Below, in pieces: positions 12,054 to 23,090 of a stretch of 64,000 nucleotides of DNA. The notes beneath the pieces are model-generated. The model searched no databases, had not been told where the DNA came from, and saw nothing but the letters and a program-made list of their open reading frames with translations. The stretch spans positions 2,785,464-2,849,463 of the forward strand of contig NC_092636.1 in the NCBI RefSeq assembly GCF_039555335.1. The letters run 5' to 3'. The first letter of the stretch is position 1. Each line of letters opens with the position of its first letter. The position numbers were made by a program, and so were the translations under genes. This DNA comes from Amphiura filiformis (Eukaryota; Echinodermata; Ophiuroidea; Amphilepidida; Amphiuridae).

Positions 12054-13013
12054 GTGTAGATACATTACGTCTGGTTCTCATAGGCCTCACAGGAGCTGGG
12101 AAAAGTACTACTGGTAACAGCATTCTAGCACCTGCTTACCTTTCCACAGAAGCACCTCACTATGGCAAGAGTGGAATGTGGGGAACAATAAAACGTCCTT
12201 TGAAGATTAAGCGCAAGTGGAGGTTCTGTTACTTCAAAATGTGAAAGAAAGAAAGCTCAAATTCAGGGTCGCTTGGTTACTGTCATTGATACTCCTGGAT
12301 TCTATGATACTAAGAAGAATTATGAGAGCACCATCACTGAAATCCTGAACTGCATGTATCTCTCAGCTCCAGGCCCTCATGCTATTTTGCTTGTCATTAA
12401 GATAGGACGTCACACAGAAGATGATATCAAAGCAGTTGAACTCATGAGACATGTGTTTGGAGAAGACTCAATCAAGTTTCTCATGATTGTCTTTACTGGA
12501 GCTGATCAGTTGAAGGCTACCGGTGAAGATATCGAAGAAGTGGTTGCAAATTAAGAGGGGCCAATTCAAGATTTACTGCAAGAATGTGAAAATCGATATG
12601 TACATTTTGATAACATGGTCAAGCCTCTGTCAGCAGAGAATTCAAACCAGATCAGCAATCTCTTGACAATGGCTGAAGATATTGCCAAAAGTAATGATGG
12701 AAAGTGCTTTAAGGATACTCTATCCACCAGGGTAGCAGAAATGATAGAAAGGAAGCTTAACCAAACAAAAGAGCAGATCAAGACACTGACACAGATGAAG
12801 ATGGAACTGGAGAAGAAGCTGCAAGAAGCAGCAAGAAAACTGAAACAAGGAGAAAATCTAGCAGAGGTTGAAAAGGCTGAATTGAGGAAACAAATAGAAG
12901 ACCTGAAAAACGAAATAGAGGAAAAGAGAAGATACTTCATGAACGTACACTTGCATCAGAACAACCAAAAGTCATGTTGATAGAAGATGAAGCAACAGTT
13001 GACATGGTTGGAG
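12054..13013 (+). CDS. Exon 3 of the fusion gene: AIG1/GIMAP-type GTPase and coiled coil
   Basis: Joined to exon 2 in phase 1, it reads G1 (P-loop) GLTGAGKSTTGNSIL, G3 DTPGFYD, G4 FTGADQL and a G5-like CENRYVHFDN, in AIG1 order and spacing. A Lys/Glu-rich helical stretch follows. Between the P-loop and the switch region about 50 bases (about 12127-12177) do not match AIG1, and the frame changes before SGGSVTSKCERK. A TAA at 12552 interrupts the domain between EEVVAN and the clearly homologous LLQECENRY. A shift near 12930 moves the tail into the frame that reads LHERTLASEQPKVM and reaches the GTAAGT donor at 13014. The family match is firm; an intact product is doubtful. Confidence 0.85.
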
Positions 13014-14374
13014 GTAAGTTTTATCATGGGATGTAAACTGATGCAAATATCTTGATTTTCATACATTATAAGTCCCAGACGACTCTCAGAAGTAGTAAGT
13101 TTCAAATGCCAAAATAAAATGAATGATTGAATTAAATTACTCATGCATCACAGCATAAAGCAAAAACAATACAATGGATCATTATATCATATATGAGCCT
13201 GCATAAAAACTTCCGATTTGTATCAAAAGAAGTAGTCAATATGTAATAGCAGGAAAGTTGAAAAAAGAAGGAGGAGAACGGAATTATATCCTTGAGATAA
13301 TCCCGTAGGTAATCCTGTTGCACCTATTCATCGTCCTTTATTCTCAAGTAGTTACTCATCTGCTTGAAAGTAGCCTTTGATGTGATGTGTGTTGCCGACT
13401 CACGGTTGATTAATTTTCACTCCAGAATTGAAACCATATCCAATGTTTCTATAGAGAATCCCTTGAAAGTATGACACGTGTGTGTTAAGTACCTGATGTT
13501 GCTCTGAAGGGATGCACACGTGGATACTATAAGAAAGAAATGTAGTTTTGTAACCGCCCATTGTGGAACATATATTAATTATTTAGGAGAGTGTTTTAGG
13601 ATTTTGTTAGAAAAGGGATGATTTTTGATCATCTATATTTTATTGTTTTATGTATTTTCCTGTCATTTCCTGCAAACCTAATAAAGATATTTTGATAATT
13701 GAAAATAGGCTGTATCATAAATCGTAGAGGTTGAAAGCGTAACCAAGCGTGCAGAATTATTATTTGCCATGGAACTTGGTCATATTTTATTTGAAATAAA
13801 CTGGATGTTAGGATCTGCATGCATGGTATGCATAGTATTGATGGTATACAGACACTGACCTTTCCTTAAAACTAGTAAGCAGCAACTTGTGTATCACACC
13901 AGTCATGGGTTCGAACCCTTTTGTTGTATTTTATTGTTAAACCTAAATAGCGTGATTGCTTTTGAATGAGCGGCAACACACATATTTTGTTTGAGGATAG
14001 CTGGATCTATCTCCTTTCTTTACATCTTCTCTGGTAATAGGAACAATATGGATCCTCGGGTTAAATATTCTAGATGCAAGTAATTTAACGACAAAGAGAT
14101 GAAACAAGAAGGGATCATGAAGACTGATGTTTGTGCAAGCGATGGCTTCAATTGCAAATCCAGGCTGGGGTAGCCCTTTCCATGGGACCTTTTGGGACTC
14201 TTTGACATTATATAGAACACCTATGTAGATTGGCACCTCATTTCAAGTAATGGTTTACTATCATTTTTTTTCTATTTTTTCAATGTTTTATGTTGAGATG
14301 CCAGTTTGTGGTAATTTGATAGGTAAACAATAATTATTGAAAATACTTTGTTTGTCTCTGACCCACTGCAATAG

Positions 14375-14616
14375 ATTTGGAGAAGAGACTACAAGAAGCT
14401 GATGATGCAGGCAAAGAAGATCAGAAGAAAGAAGTAGCAACTCTGGAAGCCCAGATGAAGGAAATGGGAAGAACAATTGAAGAACAAGACAGGGAGCTTC
14501 AAGAAAAAGACAGGGAAATTCAGGAACTACGAGGTCAGCATAGAGATGTTCAGGACAATGGATACGGAGAATTGGGGAATGTTCAACATGATGCTCATGG
14601 TATAATAAGTATGTGA
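14375..14616 (+). CDS. Exon 4 of the fusion gene: C-terminal coiled coil
   Basis: Acceptor TAG at 14372-14374 and phase 1 entry give DLEKRLQEADDAGKEDQKKE and on for about 80 residues to a TGA at 14614-14616. The sequence is a charged heptad-rich helix (EEQDRELQEKDREIQEL), probably a coiled coil as in GIMAP C-terminal extensions. No defect here. The assignment to the same gene rests on phase match and compositional similarity to the end of exon 3. Confidence 0.7.
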
Positions 14617-15653
14617 TACAGATTAAAATGGGAAATTGTCCATCTCATAAAGAGTGCCTATAGTGGCTGTATACGGAAAGATTGTACTGCAATTGTGGTT
14701 ATCCACTTCACTCATGTGTGACTTCTAACAAAAGGCAATGATTCCCGTAGTATTCCTCATTCAAACCAATTCAGTGCACGCCCTCAGAGTTACCTGCATG
14801 ACTTTGGCGGGCTATTTTGAAACAGTCATGGTTGCACATACAGGTACTTCTTTTGAAAGTCCTGAACAAGGTATAGAGTACCCAAGTGATGACGTCACAA
14901 AAAAACTTTTTTTGAATTTCAGCATTTTCATGACCATACGTATTTCAGTAGAACATGATGAAAAACATCCACAGTCCAAATTTGGTGGGAATCAGATCAT
15001 GAGGGCCCGAGATATGGCCGCATGAATACCTAATTAGCCCCATTGATATGAACCAGGCCAATTTACACTGATTTCAATGGGGCTAATTAGGTATCCATGC
15101 AATCAATCAATGATTGTACACAGTACAGGTGATGAGTGTGGCCTGATTATACATTAAGGTTAGCAACTATTTTAAATTGCTGCGATTTGGCAGTTCACAG
15201 CATCTTGCGAATGGTAGTGAGCTTTGGCAAAAATTGCATTTATCATTTCATAGCGAGTGTGTATAGGAATACAAATTTTACAGATATACTTTTGTAGGTC
15301 CTGTACGGTTCTTGAGTTATGTTGTAAAGAGGGCTGAAACAACAACACTTTTGTAAAATGTACTTTTGTAAAATTAACAACAATAAATCAAGCAAGTTTT
15401 CAAAGTACATGATTTGTAAAATGAACTTTTGCAAAACATTAAGTGTTATTTTTCAATAATATATTGATTTAGATAATGAAGATCAATTTTTTTTGGCTGC
15501 TTCGGCCAACAATCTACTCTACCCTTAAATCCTTGAGTTCCTGCAATCTTATTTGTTCTTAGCCGTGTGATATGACAAGATAACATGATTCAGCGCATGT
15601 GAGTCGATGTAATACTCATACACACTATTTGAACCAATCTGAAGCACATAGCA
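14617..15653. other. Downstream of the fusion gene; hairpin, no gene
   Basis: No gene. At 15021-15099 a near-perfect inverted repeat with arms of about 26 bases (ATACCTAATTAGCCCCATTG and its complement) could form a cruciform or mark a tiny foldback element. No poly(A) signal close to 14616 is obvious. Confidence 0.45.
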
Positions 15654-16017
15654 ATAAGGCAAAAAAAAATATTGTTGTGTTGCCCTCAAGTGGGAAAATG
15701 GGAAATTTGGGTCGGACGGTCAGATTTTTTTAAATTTTTTTTTTTAAACCTTCAGTTTTTAAAAATTCCCTCAAATATTAAATAATGCTTCTTCAATTAG
15801 GGACATTTGTCAATTTTGACTTCTGGGTACCTGTTAGACATCAATTAAAGACTAGTCTTTCAATAAAATATTAATTTTAAGTGAAAAACATTGAGTTTTT
15901 GAACAAATCTGTAAAAATCATCATTCAAAAAAAAAAAAAAAAAAATTGCACCCCTGATTTTTCAGGATTTAGGGTCGGGCGGTTGAGGGCAACACAACAA
16001 TTTTTTTTTTGGCCTAA
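15654..16017. mobile_element. MITE with TTAGGCC-type ends, copy 1
   Basis: Terminal inverted repeats of about 33 bases: left TAAGGC, an A-run, then TTGTTGTGTTGCCCTCAA; the right end is its complement finishing GGCCTAA. The interior holds long A and T runs and a second GGGTCGG(A/G)CGGT inverted pair. Related ends occur at 24041-24289 and 47712-48150, so this is a family of non-autonomous elements. Confidence 0.6.
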
Positions 16018-16239
16018 CGGCACTGATCAATTCTAAGCCATAGTGGTTTTTAAACCACTGCTTCCCATCAAAACCAATTATATTTCTAATTAACTGTTAT
16101 TTCAGACATTAGGGTTCCCCTCTAAGGGCCTCTATGCCTTAAAGTTGAACAATATTTTTTTATCATTTTTAAGTTACCCCGCATTTGGGGCAACTTAGGT
16201 CAAGGTATTACATTCCATGAAGGAAAAAATATATATGGG

Positions 16240-16680
16240 CAAGTTATTCACCATTGTTTCCAATGGACATTTTATTGTGAAATGTCACTGTACAAGGAAT
16301 ACATTTAAAAAAACTTCCACAAGCCCCGGAATGAAAAATATTAAATTATCTTTGTAATCACTCAAAAAGCATTTTGTGTAAATTTTACATCAGAACTAAG
16401 TGCTATGAAATTTTTATGAGCCTTTTTATTTTACATGTAAAGTCTATGGGGGTGACGATTAGAAATGGACGGCAATATTGAAAAACTTTCATTTTGGGCC
16501 ATTTTTGATTTTTTGACACTATAATGCCCATAAAAAAAGAATAGCACTTAGTTGGGATGTATAATTCACACACAATGCTACCTGAGTGAGTACAAACATA
16601 ATTAAATACATTTCATTCGGGGGCTATAGCAAAAACGAAAAATGTCCTATATCTTAATGGTTACGGAACAAAGGTGTATT
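16240..16680. repeat. Foldback repeat, copy A (inverted copy at 62528-62960)
   Basis: Two arms of about 100 bases face each other, both built around CCCCCGAATGAAATGTATT and ATTTTACATC(A/T)GAACTAAGTG. The spacer includes TGACGATTAGAAATGGACGG. A second copy lies at 62528-62960 in the opposite orientation, 46 kb away. No coding capacity. Confidence 0.65.
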
Positions 16681-18028
16681 GTTTTTTGTGACAGATGATC
16701 CCTTAAAATGAACCAAGCACACATCCTCTTCACAAAGATCAGTTTTCATTTTTCTGAAAAAAAATGTAAAAATGCTTATTTTTGGTCAAAAAATTTTGGA
16801 AAATAATTAAATGTCTAAAGCTAATGATAAATATGGCGCCTCTGCCGAGTGCATCGCTTCAGAGCATAAAATTAAAAACATTAAAACCATGTTTTTCCTG
16901 TAAATTCACACATCCGGATAACAGAGAGATCTGTTAAGAGGTCCGGATAAGGGAGATTGGACTGGTTCTTGTGCAATGACAGCATATACCATAAGTGTTA
17001 AAATATTTAAATGAAGAAACAAAACTTCAATTATTAATTTTGCAGATGATGAGGCACCTGCGGAAAGTTTTTGGCGCTGTTTCATCCTATGAAGTTACCA
17101 TGGAAATGAAGATGAAGTTGTTGTATACATGCAAATGTTTGCAGTCTACAGCTATGTATGTGAGTGGGACAGATTTTAGTGTACAGAACTCTTAGGTCCA
17201 ATTTCTCAAAGCTTGGCTAGTGGTCAGGCTTAAATTCAGTAAGCTGCCCTACCAATGTGGATCCATTTTATTGATTTATCTTTCTAGGTGATTTATGATG
17301 TTAAATTGTAAACACTGGTATATAGGACTAATTGGGCTTTAAAAGCCTGATGGCTTAGGAAACCTGACCAGTAGCCATGCTTCGAGAAACCGGACCTAAG
17401 TGGTTAAAAAGTTTACGAAGGTTGTTCCATAGTATATGATCGTAAACCAACATGAATGAAATACAATACAAATTTTGAAAGTAATTCACAAGCGAAGTGT
17501 TTGGGCATCTCTTTGGTAACTGGATCACACGCCTTTTGGAATGTGGTATAGAGGCCCTGCATGAAATTATCGTTTAGCTCCAAACAAAGGATTTGAGCCG
17601 GTGTCCTTCACCGTAGTTATAGCGGAGTGCAGTCCATTCAATCAAATGTTGTCATTAACCTATTTGATCGTAGTGCAGGGTTATGTGTGTGAGAGGAACT
17701 GTCACGGTAGATTGCAATCATGCTTTTGTTGAATGCATTTGAGTAGTCCGCCATATTTACGGGATGATACGTCACATGCAAGGCCTCTATACATTGTGTA
17801 GTGATCATGGTTCAGGACTCAATAGCAATTTGGTTTAAATTCCTGGTAACTGAATCACATACCTATTGGAATGTGACTAAATGAGATAGACTTTGTGTGT
17901 GATCATTTTGAGCGTAGTTCAGGACTCAAGTTCATGCGCATAATAGGCTTACATATTAACACTTCACTGGCGAATAGAGGTTCTGCCTATGATTATACTG
18001 TAATACTGAAGTAATACATATCTTCATG
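16681..18028. other. Intergenic, no gene seen
   Basis: No coding exon recognised. Two weakly similar segments, near 17510-17550 and 17840-17880 (GGTAACTGRATCACA... TTGGAATGTG), suggest an old tandem duplication of about 330 bases. Confidence 0.3.
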
Positions 18029-18229
18029 CAGTGGTGGCACCAGGAATTTTTTTCTGGGGGGGTATTGAGGGGGCAAAGTGAATTTCAGGGGGATCAACAA
18101 ATTTTGCACAAAATTACTGCAAAAGGTGACATTTTTGTAATTTTGGGTTTTTACTGGGGGGACAATAGAGGAGAAAGAGTTCTGACTGGGGGGCATTTGC
18201 CCCCTCATGCCCCTGTAGCGCCGCCACTG
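18029..18229. mobile_element. hAT-like MITE (CAGTGG family), copy 1
   Basis: A 201-base element starting CAGTGGTGGCACC and ending GGCGCTACA-complement GCGCCGCCACTG. It is flanked by an 8-base target duplication, TCTTCATG at 18021-18028 and TCTTTATG at 18230-18237, seven of eight matching. The interior is rich in G-runs with CAACAAATTTTGCACAAAAT. Copies at 39769-39960 and (partial) 28250-28412 share the interior. Eight-base duplications and CAG...CTG ends point to hAT. Confidence 0.75.
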
Positions 18230-18610
18230 TCTTTATGTATGGTATCAGAAAACAATATCCATATTTCAGTTATGTAATGCCTCTCCTTATTGTTGTGCAC
18301 ACAGTGCCCATGCAGATTTTTTATGTCAAATTATTATGTATCAAAAATGTGTTAAATGGCATTTTAATATAAATCTGGTATATAAAAGCTATGCCAAATA
18401 GTTTGTTACATATATTTAATTGTATCAAATATAATACCAAAACTGTCAAATACAACTTAGACAAATGTACAAAGTCTTTTTTTATTTCATTCTTTCTTTT
18501 TTAAATTTGCAACTGGTTTCGAATTAGGTTTATTGACACTTGTTATTTGTACATTGCTGTTTTAAAAATAGATTTAAATGTAAATATTTGTTACTATTTA
18601 CAATGTTCAA

Positions 18611-18890
18611 ATGTGTACCTCCATATCAAAACGATAATGATGCACTTGTCGGCTGCTACATGTTTCTCTTTTTACATAATAGCTAGGAACAAATACCAGA
18701 CAGACTCGGCTCACTTCAAATCATCCCCAAATCACATGGTTTAGGAATACAGAAAACATTCCTAAACCATGTAACTTGGGGATGATTTGAAGTAACCTCC
18801 GCTTGAGATGAAATTTATTCCTAGCTATTATGTAAAAAAGAGATACATGTAGCAGCCGACAAGTGCATCGCTTTGATATGGATGTACACA
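18611..18890. repeat. Foldback element, 280 bp
   Basis: Arms of about 135 bases face each other around a centre near 18751. The left arm runs from TGTGTACCTCCATATCAAAA through GCACTTGTCGGCTGCTACAT to ACATGGTTTAGGAAT; the right arm is its complement with roughly 10 percent differences and a few small gaps. No protein coded. Probably a MITE of foldback type. Confidence 0.75.
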
Positions 18891-18967
18891 AAAAAAAGAT
18901 AAAATCTCTAGTTCATTTTAGATGGCTCTGGATGAAGAGTTAGTAACTGTTTACTATATATTATTTA

Positions 18968-19070
18968 GGGGTTCATTCATAGGATTGAGGGCATGATCGC
19001 TGTTTATGCCCGAGGCGTGAGCCGAGGGCCTAAATCAACGATCATGCCCGAAATCCTATGAATGAACCCC
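18968..19070. repeat. Short hairpin element, 103 bp
   Basis: Nearly perfect inverted repeat with arms of about 40 bases (GGGGTTCATTCATAGGATT... and complement) around the loop GCCCGAGGCGTGAGCCGAGG. It lies within a GC-richer patch to about 19400 containing many GCGC/CGCG words, unlike its surroundings. Confidence 0.65.
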
Positions 19071-19654
19071 GTTCATACATACCCAATATTCTGAACATTG
19101 TTATTCAATACAAATGAAAATAATGAGGGTTTACAAGTTTAAATAACATTTCCATACCGTTTTCCTTCAAAAATTGGGAGAAAATGAGTAGGCCTACTTG
19201 CAGGAAGCACCTCGGCTCATAAGGTCAACGGCCGGGAGTCAACGCGTTCATATTTGCGCTCCGCGTGAGATGGGCGCGGTTAAATGCGCATGTACGCAAC
19301 ACTAGCAAATCGTTGATCACGTTAATTGGGTTCCAACGCTGCGCGACGCAGCTTGTTTATGCCCTGCGTACTGGTCATAAACGGTATTTATGACCAGCAA
19401 AAAAGGGCCCAAATCCAATCAGAAACGTCGTTATATCGTGAGAATGTATGAATAAGATTTATGTAACTCATGCAAAGTTTCTTGTCATTTGATTGGCTAA
19501 TTACTATTGATTATTTATTCGTTCAAATGAAAGAATATTTCCATTCGGTGAAATATATACTCCATTCAACTCGACAAAGCCTCACTGAATGGAACAGTCC
19601 ATATTTCACCTCATGAAAACATTCTTACCATTGAACTCATAAACATTCAATATT

Positions 19655-20245
19655 TGTATATACAATTGACCAGGATACCTGTCACCATGCTGTTCGCTCT
19701 CTCATACTGTCCCAACTTGATTATGGCAATGCAATCCTCTATGGTATCACTCAAGGTGAAAGAAATAGACTGCAGAAGCTGCAAAATCGTGCTGTGTGTT
19801 TGATTTTCTCTGTCCCTCGCTCAACTGGTACCTCCGACCTTCTCATTCAATTGCATTGGCTTCCAATCCAGGACCGAATTCTTTTTAAACTTCTGCTTTA
19901 TGTTTTCAAGTGCTCTCAGGGCCGTGCCCCCAATTATATTTGTGAGCTTCTTTCAGCCTATGCTCCCGGAAGAGAATTGAGATCTTCTTCCGATAAGACT
20001 CTGCTTAGTCAGCCTAGGGCACATAGAGGATCTGGTTTAAATACCTTCTCTGGAAGAAACTCCCTAAAGCCATCAGGGAGTCTCCATCAATTCCAGTTTT
20101 CAGGAAGAAACTGAAAACTCACCTTTTCAGTTAGCTTCTTTCTTGTTCCGCTGTGTTTCTTTTTTCCCCATCCTTTCTCTCCTTGTTCAGCGCTTTGATA
20201 AATTTAAGGCGCTATATAAATACCTTTATGTATGTATGTATGTAT
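19655..20245 (+). mobile_element. 5'-truncated CR1/L2-like LINE tail
   Basis: Translation gives fragments of the reverse transcriptase C-terminus: SQLDYGNAILYGI, RLQKLQNRAVCLIFSVPR, then LIQLHWLPIQDRILFKLLLY and GRAPNYICELLS, all typical of CR1/L2/Rex-type LINEs. A frame shift falls near 20060. The non-coding tail ends GGCGCTATATAAATACC followed by a (TATG)n microsatellite at about 20225-20246, the normal 3' end of such elements. Only about 590 bases remain. Confidence 0.85.
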
Positions 20246-20423
20246 ATTTGTACATGACCGATATGTGAATATCTAATACACGACAACGGCTCCAAAATGC
20301 CGTCTCCTAATTTGCATTCATCATATCCTAACATGGTACATTTTGACATCGATATCAAATACTGTCGTATGTCAAAAGGCTGCCTTGTGTGGCTTCTATT
20401 ATCAATGTTGTATTTCATATTAT

Positions 20424-21226
20424 AAACATTTTGGATTTTTTGTTTGACAAAACCAAGTGAGTACTCACTACAATATTTCGTCCTACTCGTCGGAGGACTT
20501 CATCAGGTATGACTGATATGGTCATCTGATCCACTTTCCCGCAAACAAGTTTGAGTGATTTCGGTTTTCCTTAGTCTCTTTTGCAGACTTCAGTAGTGGA
20601 TCATAGACGTGACTTAAGAGGTATGTGCCCTCCTCTCTGTTTAGGGTCTTGGTGCACCGTCTCCTTATTTCCATTGCTTCCGGCACTTCTCTAGACCTTT
20701 TCTCGTGTTCCCGTCCAAGGATCTTAGATTCTTCCCAGTCTATAACATGGTTTGCCCGTGCAACGTGATCTGAAATTGCTGATTTTGTTTGTTCCATTTC
20801 GGATGTCTTTCGTTCAGAGCGGTGTACTTTTTCTCACTCGCCTTTTGACTTCTGCCTGGTGTTCAGCTAACCTGGTACCTAACATGCGTGAAGTTTCTCC
20901 TACATAACTGAGGTCACAATTATGATCCTTGGACGGGAACACGATAAAAGGTCTAGAGAAGTGCGGGAAGCAATGGAAATAAGGAGACGGGGCACCAAGA
21001 CCCTAAACAGAGAGGAGGGCACATACCTCTTAAGTCACGCCTTATGATCCACTACTGAAGTCTGCAAAAGAGACTAAGGAAAACCGAAATCACTCAAACT
21101 TGTTTGTTGGGAAAGTGGATCAGATGACCATATCAGTCATACCTGATGAAGTCCTCCGACAGTAGGACGTAAATATTGTAGTGAGTATTCACTTGGTTTT
21201 GTCAAACAAAAAATCCAAAATGTTTA
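20424..21226 (-). mobile_element. Penelope-like element fragment with inverted end copies
   Basis: On the minus strand 20930-20522 encodes GIY-YIG endonuclease sequence: YVGETSRMLGTRLAEHQAEV, then SAISDHVARANHVIDWE and NREEGTYLLSHVYDPLL, the hallmark C-terminus of Penelope-like retroelements. The terminal 300 bases (20424-20728) recur as an inverted copy at about 20930-21226. An imperfect direct repeat, TCAATG..GTATTTCATATT, flanks the structure at 20403-20421 and 21255-21273 and may be the target duplication. Inverted partial end copies are known for this class. The element is strongly 5'-truncated and inactive. Confidence 0.8.
20460..20520 (-). ncRNA. Hammerhead-ribozyme-like core in the Penelope-like element
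   Basis: On the minus strand CTGATGA (complement of 20500-20506) is followed by stem II, GTCC pairing with GGAC around an 11-base loop, and then GAAA (complement of 20476-20479). This is the conserved hammerhead core. TATT and a possible GTA cleavage triplet come next, then GTGAG, which can partly pair with the bases before CTGATGA (stem I). Stem III would be very short, as in the minimal type I hammerheads known in Penelope-like elements, which may need a dimer. The inverted copy at about 21130-21185 has CTGATGA but GTAAA in place of GAAA. Confidence 0.65.
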
Positions 21227-21489
21227 TTTACTGAACAAACCTGATGAATCTATTCAATGAAGTATTTCATATTGTTATTTAAATTTTATATTTCAGCATG
21301 CTTCTTTCATTTATGAATGGGCATGAGATTGTAATACGGTGATAATACCTCAAAATGAATATATATATAAAGTTAATTTTGCAGGGTATCTCCTCACAAT
21401 TAGATGACAATTATACAAAAATCACAAATGGCAGCCTTATGAAATATGGCAGTATGTGCAACAGACAACGATTTACCCTGTGTGCTGTT

Positions 21490-21800
21490 AGCCATTCTTT
21501 GCTTTATTTAAAGGGGGTCATTGGGTATAATATTTTGAAAAAAGGGGGTCATTGAGTATAAGATTTTTAAAAAAGGGTCATCGGGTAGAAAATTATGAAA
21601 AAATGGAGCAACATTTTGAAATTTTCGGCATAATTTTGAAAAAATTGAGCAAAATTTGAAAGTTTCGGCATTATTTTTTGGCATTTTGATGATGCTATTC
21701 TAGAAAAATTAGAAAAAGGGGTCATTGGGTAGCCTGCAACTAAAAAAAAGGGGTCATCGGGTATAACTTTTAAAAAAGGGGTCATCGGGTCTAGTCGACT
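21490..21800. repeat. Degenerate GGGGTCATTGGGTA tandem array
   Basis: At least six diverged units of AAAGGGGGTCATTGGGTATA with A/T-rich spacers over 300 bases. The same motif recurs singly near 49270. Minisatellite, non-coding. Confidence 0.55.
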
Positions 21801-22073
21801 TCAAAAGAGGGGGCCTATTGACAGGCACATACTGTCACTTCCAAAGTTGAGTGCCCCGGGGTAATTCCCTGTGTAAGTATATTTTCAAAAGTATACATGG
21901 TAAAAAAAGTTTTTATTTTCATTTCAAAGTATCTATATAACATTATACAATTCTAAAGTATATTATTTCTCACAGCTCACTTTTACGGCCATAGCTACTA
22001 TTGGCTACTTGCAGAGAGGAGATAGTTGAAAGTGACCGTTTATAGGTTCAAATTTCACCAGCCTAACCATGAA

Positions 22074-22150
22074 GCTCCTGTGGGCAAGTAGTTAAGGCAC
22101 AAGTCTCGTAAACCTGAGGCTGAGGTCCTGGGTTCGATTCTCAGGAGGGA
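22074..22150 (+). repeat. tRNA-Thr-like SINE head
   Basis: The acceptor strands GCTCCTG and CAGGAGG pair at six of seven positions, the T-arm CTGGGTTCGATTCTCAG is good, and the loop CTCGTAA gives anticodon CGT (Thr). The D-arm is poor and the anticodon stem has a mismatch. The trailing sequence contains TTTGCGACGGCAAACCCGGTGA, which recurs at 33915-33945. Better seen as a SINE than a functional tRNA. Confidence 0.55.
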
Positions 22151-22480
22151 TCACTTTTCAATTCTCCCTTTATTATTTGCGACGGCAAACCCGGTGACAA
22201 ATTATCTTTTTTATATAACTCTATATACTATAGTTTTATAATGTTAATTTGAAGAGTGAAAATAATTTTAAAAATACAAAATTTTGACATTTTTCTTGTT
22301 TTGTTTCCAATGTGTGTATTGTTTGTTGTCAAATGGAGGTTTTATTTGTAAAATATGGGTTATTGGTGACAAAATGGACATACACTAAAAGAACATTTAT
22401 TGGAGACTAAAAAACATTTATTGGAGATGGTTATAATAATATAATGAAGATATAGTTTGTATGATCCTTTTATACACTTT

Positions 22481-22719
22481 ACACTTTTAGTAAAAAAGGT
22501 TCAAAGTAGAAAAGAGGTTCTTAAGTTGTCCTATCGGTGGAACCTTAAATGGTTCTACAAAGGGCACTGAATAGGGTTCTAGAAGGGCTAGAAAGAACAT
22601 GAAAAAGGTTCTAAAAAGGCCAGATAGAACCATTTTGGGGTTCTCAATTTTTAAGAACATTTTGCTCTTGAGGGTTTTACATACCAGGACAGCCAAGAAC
22701 CTTTTTTTTCTACGAGTGA
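22481..22719. mobile_element. MITE with AAAAAGGTTC ends
   Basis: Inverted ends: ACACTTTTAGTAAAAAAGGTTC and the complement of CACTCGTAGAAAAAAAAGGTTC. The interior is a series of GGTTCT/AGAACC words. Non-coding. No clear target duplication. Confidence 0.5.
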
Positions 22720-23090
22720 ATAAAATATCATATCCATGAATATGCATATACCTTGACACATATGCTTGTAAAAGATTTCTAAATCAAATAAAAATGTAGT
22801 GCAGCAACAAATTATTAATATTTGCAGGAATTTTTGGCAACTTTCTTTACTTATCAATTTTACACATCACACCACTTCATTTCCTGTCCCTAGTTTTGTT
22901 ACACTCCCATAGGTAACTCTCCTTTGTTTTAATTGCTTCCTTCTACAATTTCCCATCACTACACACTTCCTGTTTCTTTTGTTACACTCCAAAACTCTCA
23001 TCTCTCTTTTGATTATCTCTATTTTTAATTATCATCCTTAATTATCACCAAGGATGTAGTCCATTGATGTCTATCTCTCCTTTTATAAGC

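Larger units (their letters stand above)
8990..14616 (+). pseudogene. RING - B-box - coiled coil - AIG1 GTPase fusion gene, disrupted copy
   Basis: Four exons (8990-9301, 10840-11477, 12054-13013, 14375-14616) have consensus GTAAGT donors at 9302, 11478 and 13014 and AG acceptors, with matching phases 0, 1 and 1. They would encode about 717 residues: RING finger, B-box, long coiled coil, AIG1/GIMAP-type GTPase, second coiled coil. RING proteins of this layout are usually ubiquitin ligases; AIG1 GTPases bind GTP and often assemble on membranes or act in immune cells. The fusion of both is uncommon. Four disruptions occur: an extra A in the A-run at 11405-11410; about 50 unmatched bases plus a frame change between about 12125 and 12240; a TAA at 12552; and a frame shift near 12930. 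All splice sites stay intact, so either the gene died recently or some breaks are sequence errors. Confidence 0.8.

Noticed and set aside
20522-20797. Stand-alone 91-residue host gene
   Set aside because: The sequence is the C-terminal end of a Penelope-like element's GIY-YIG region.
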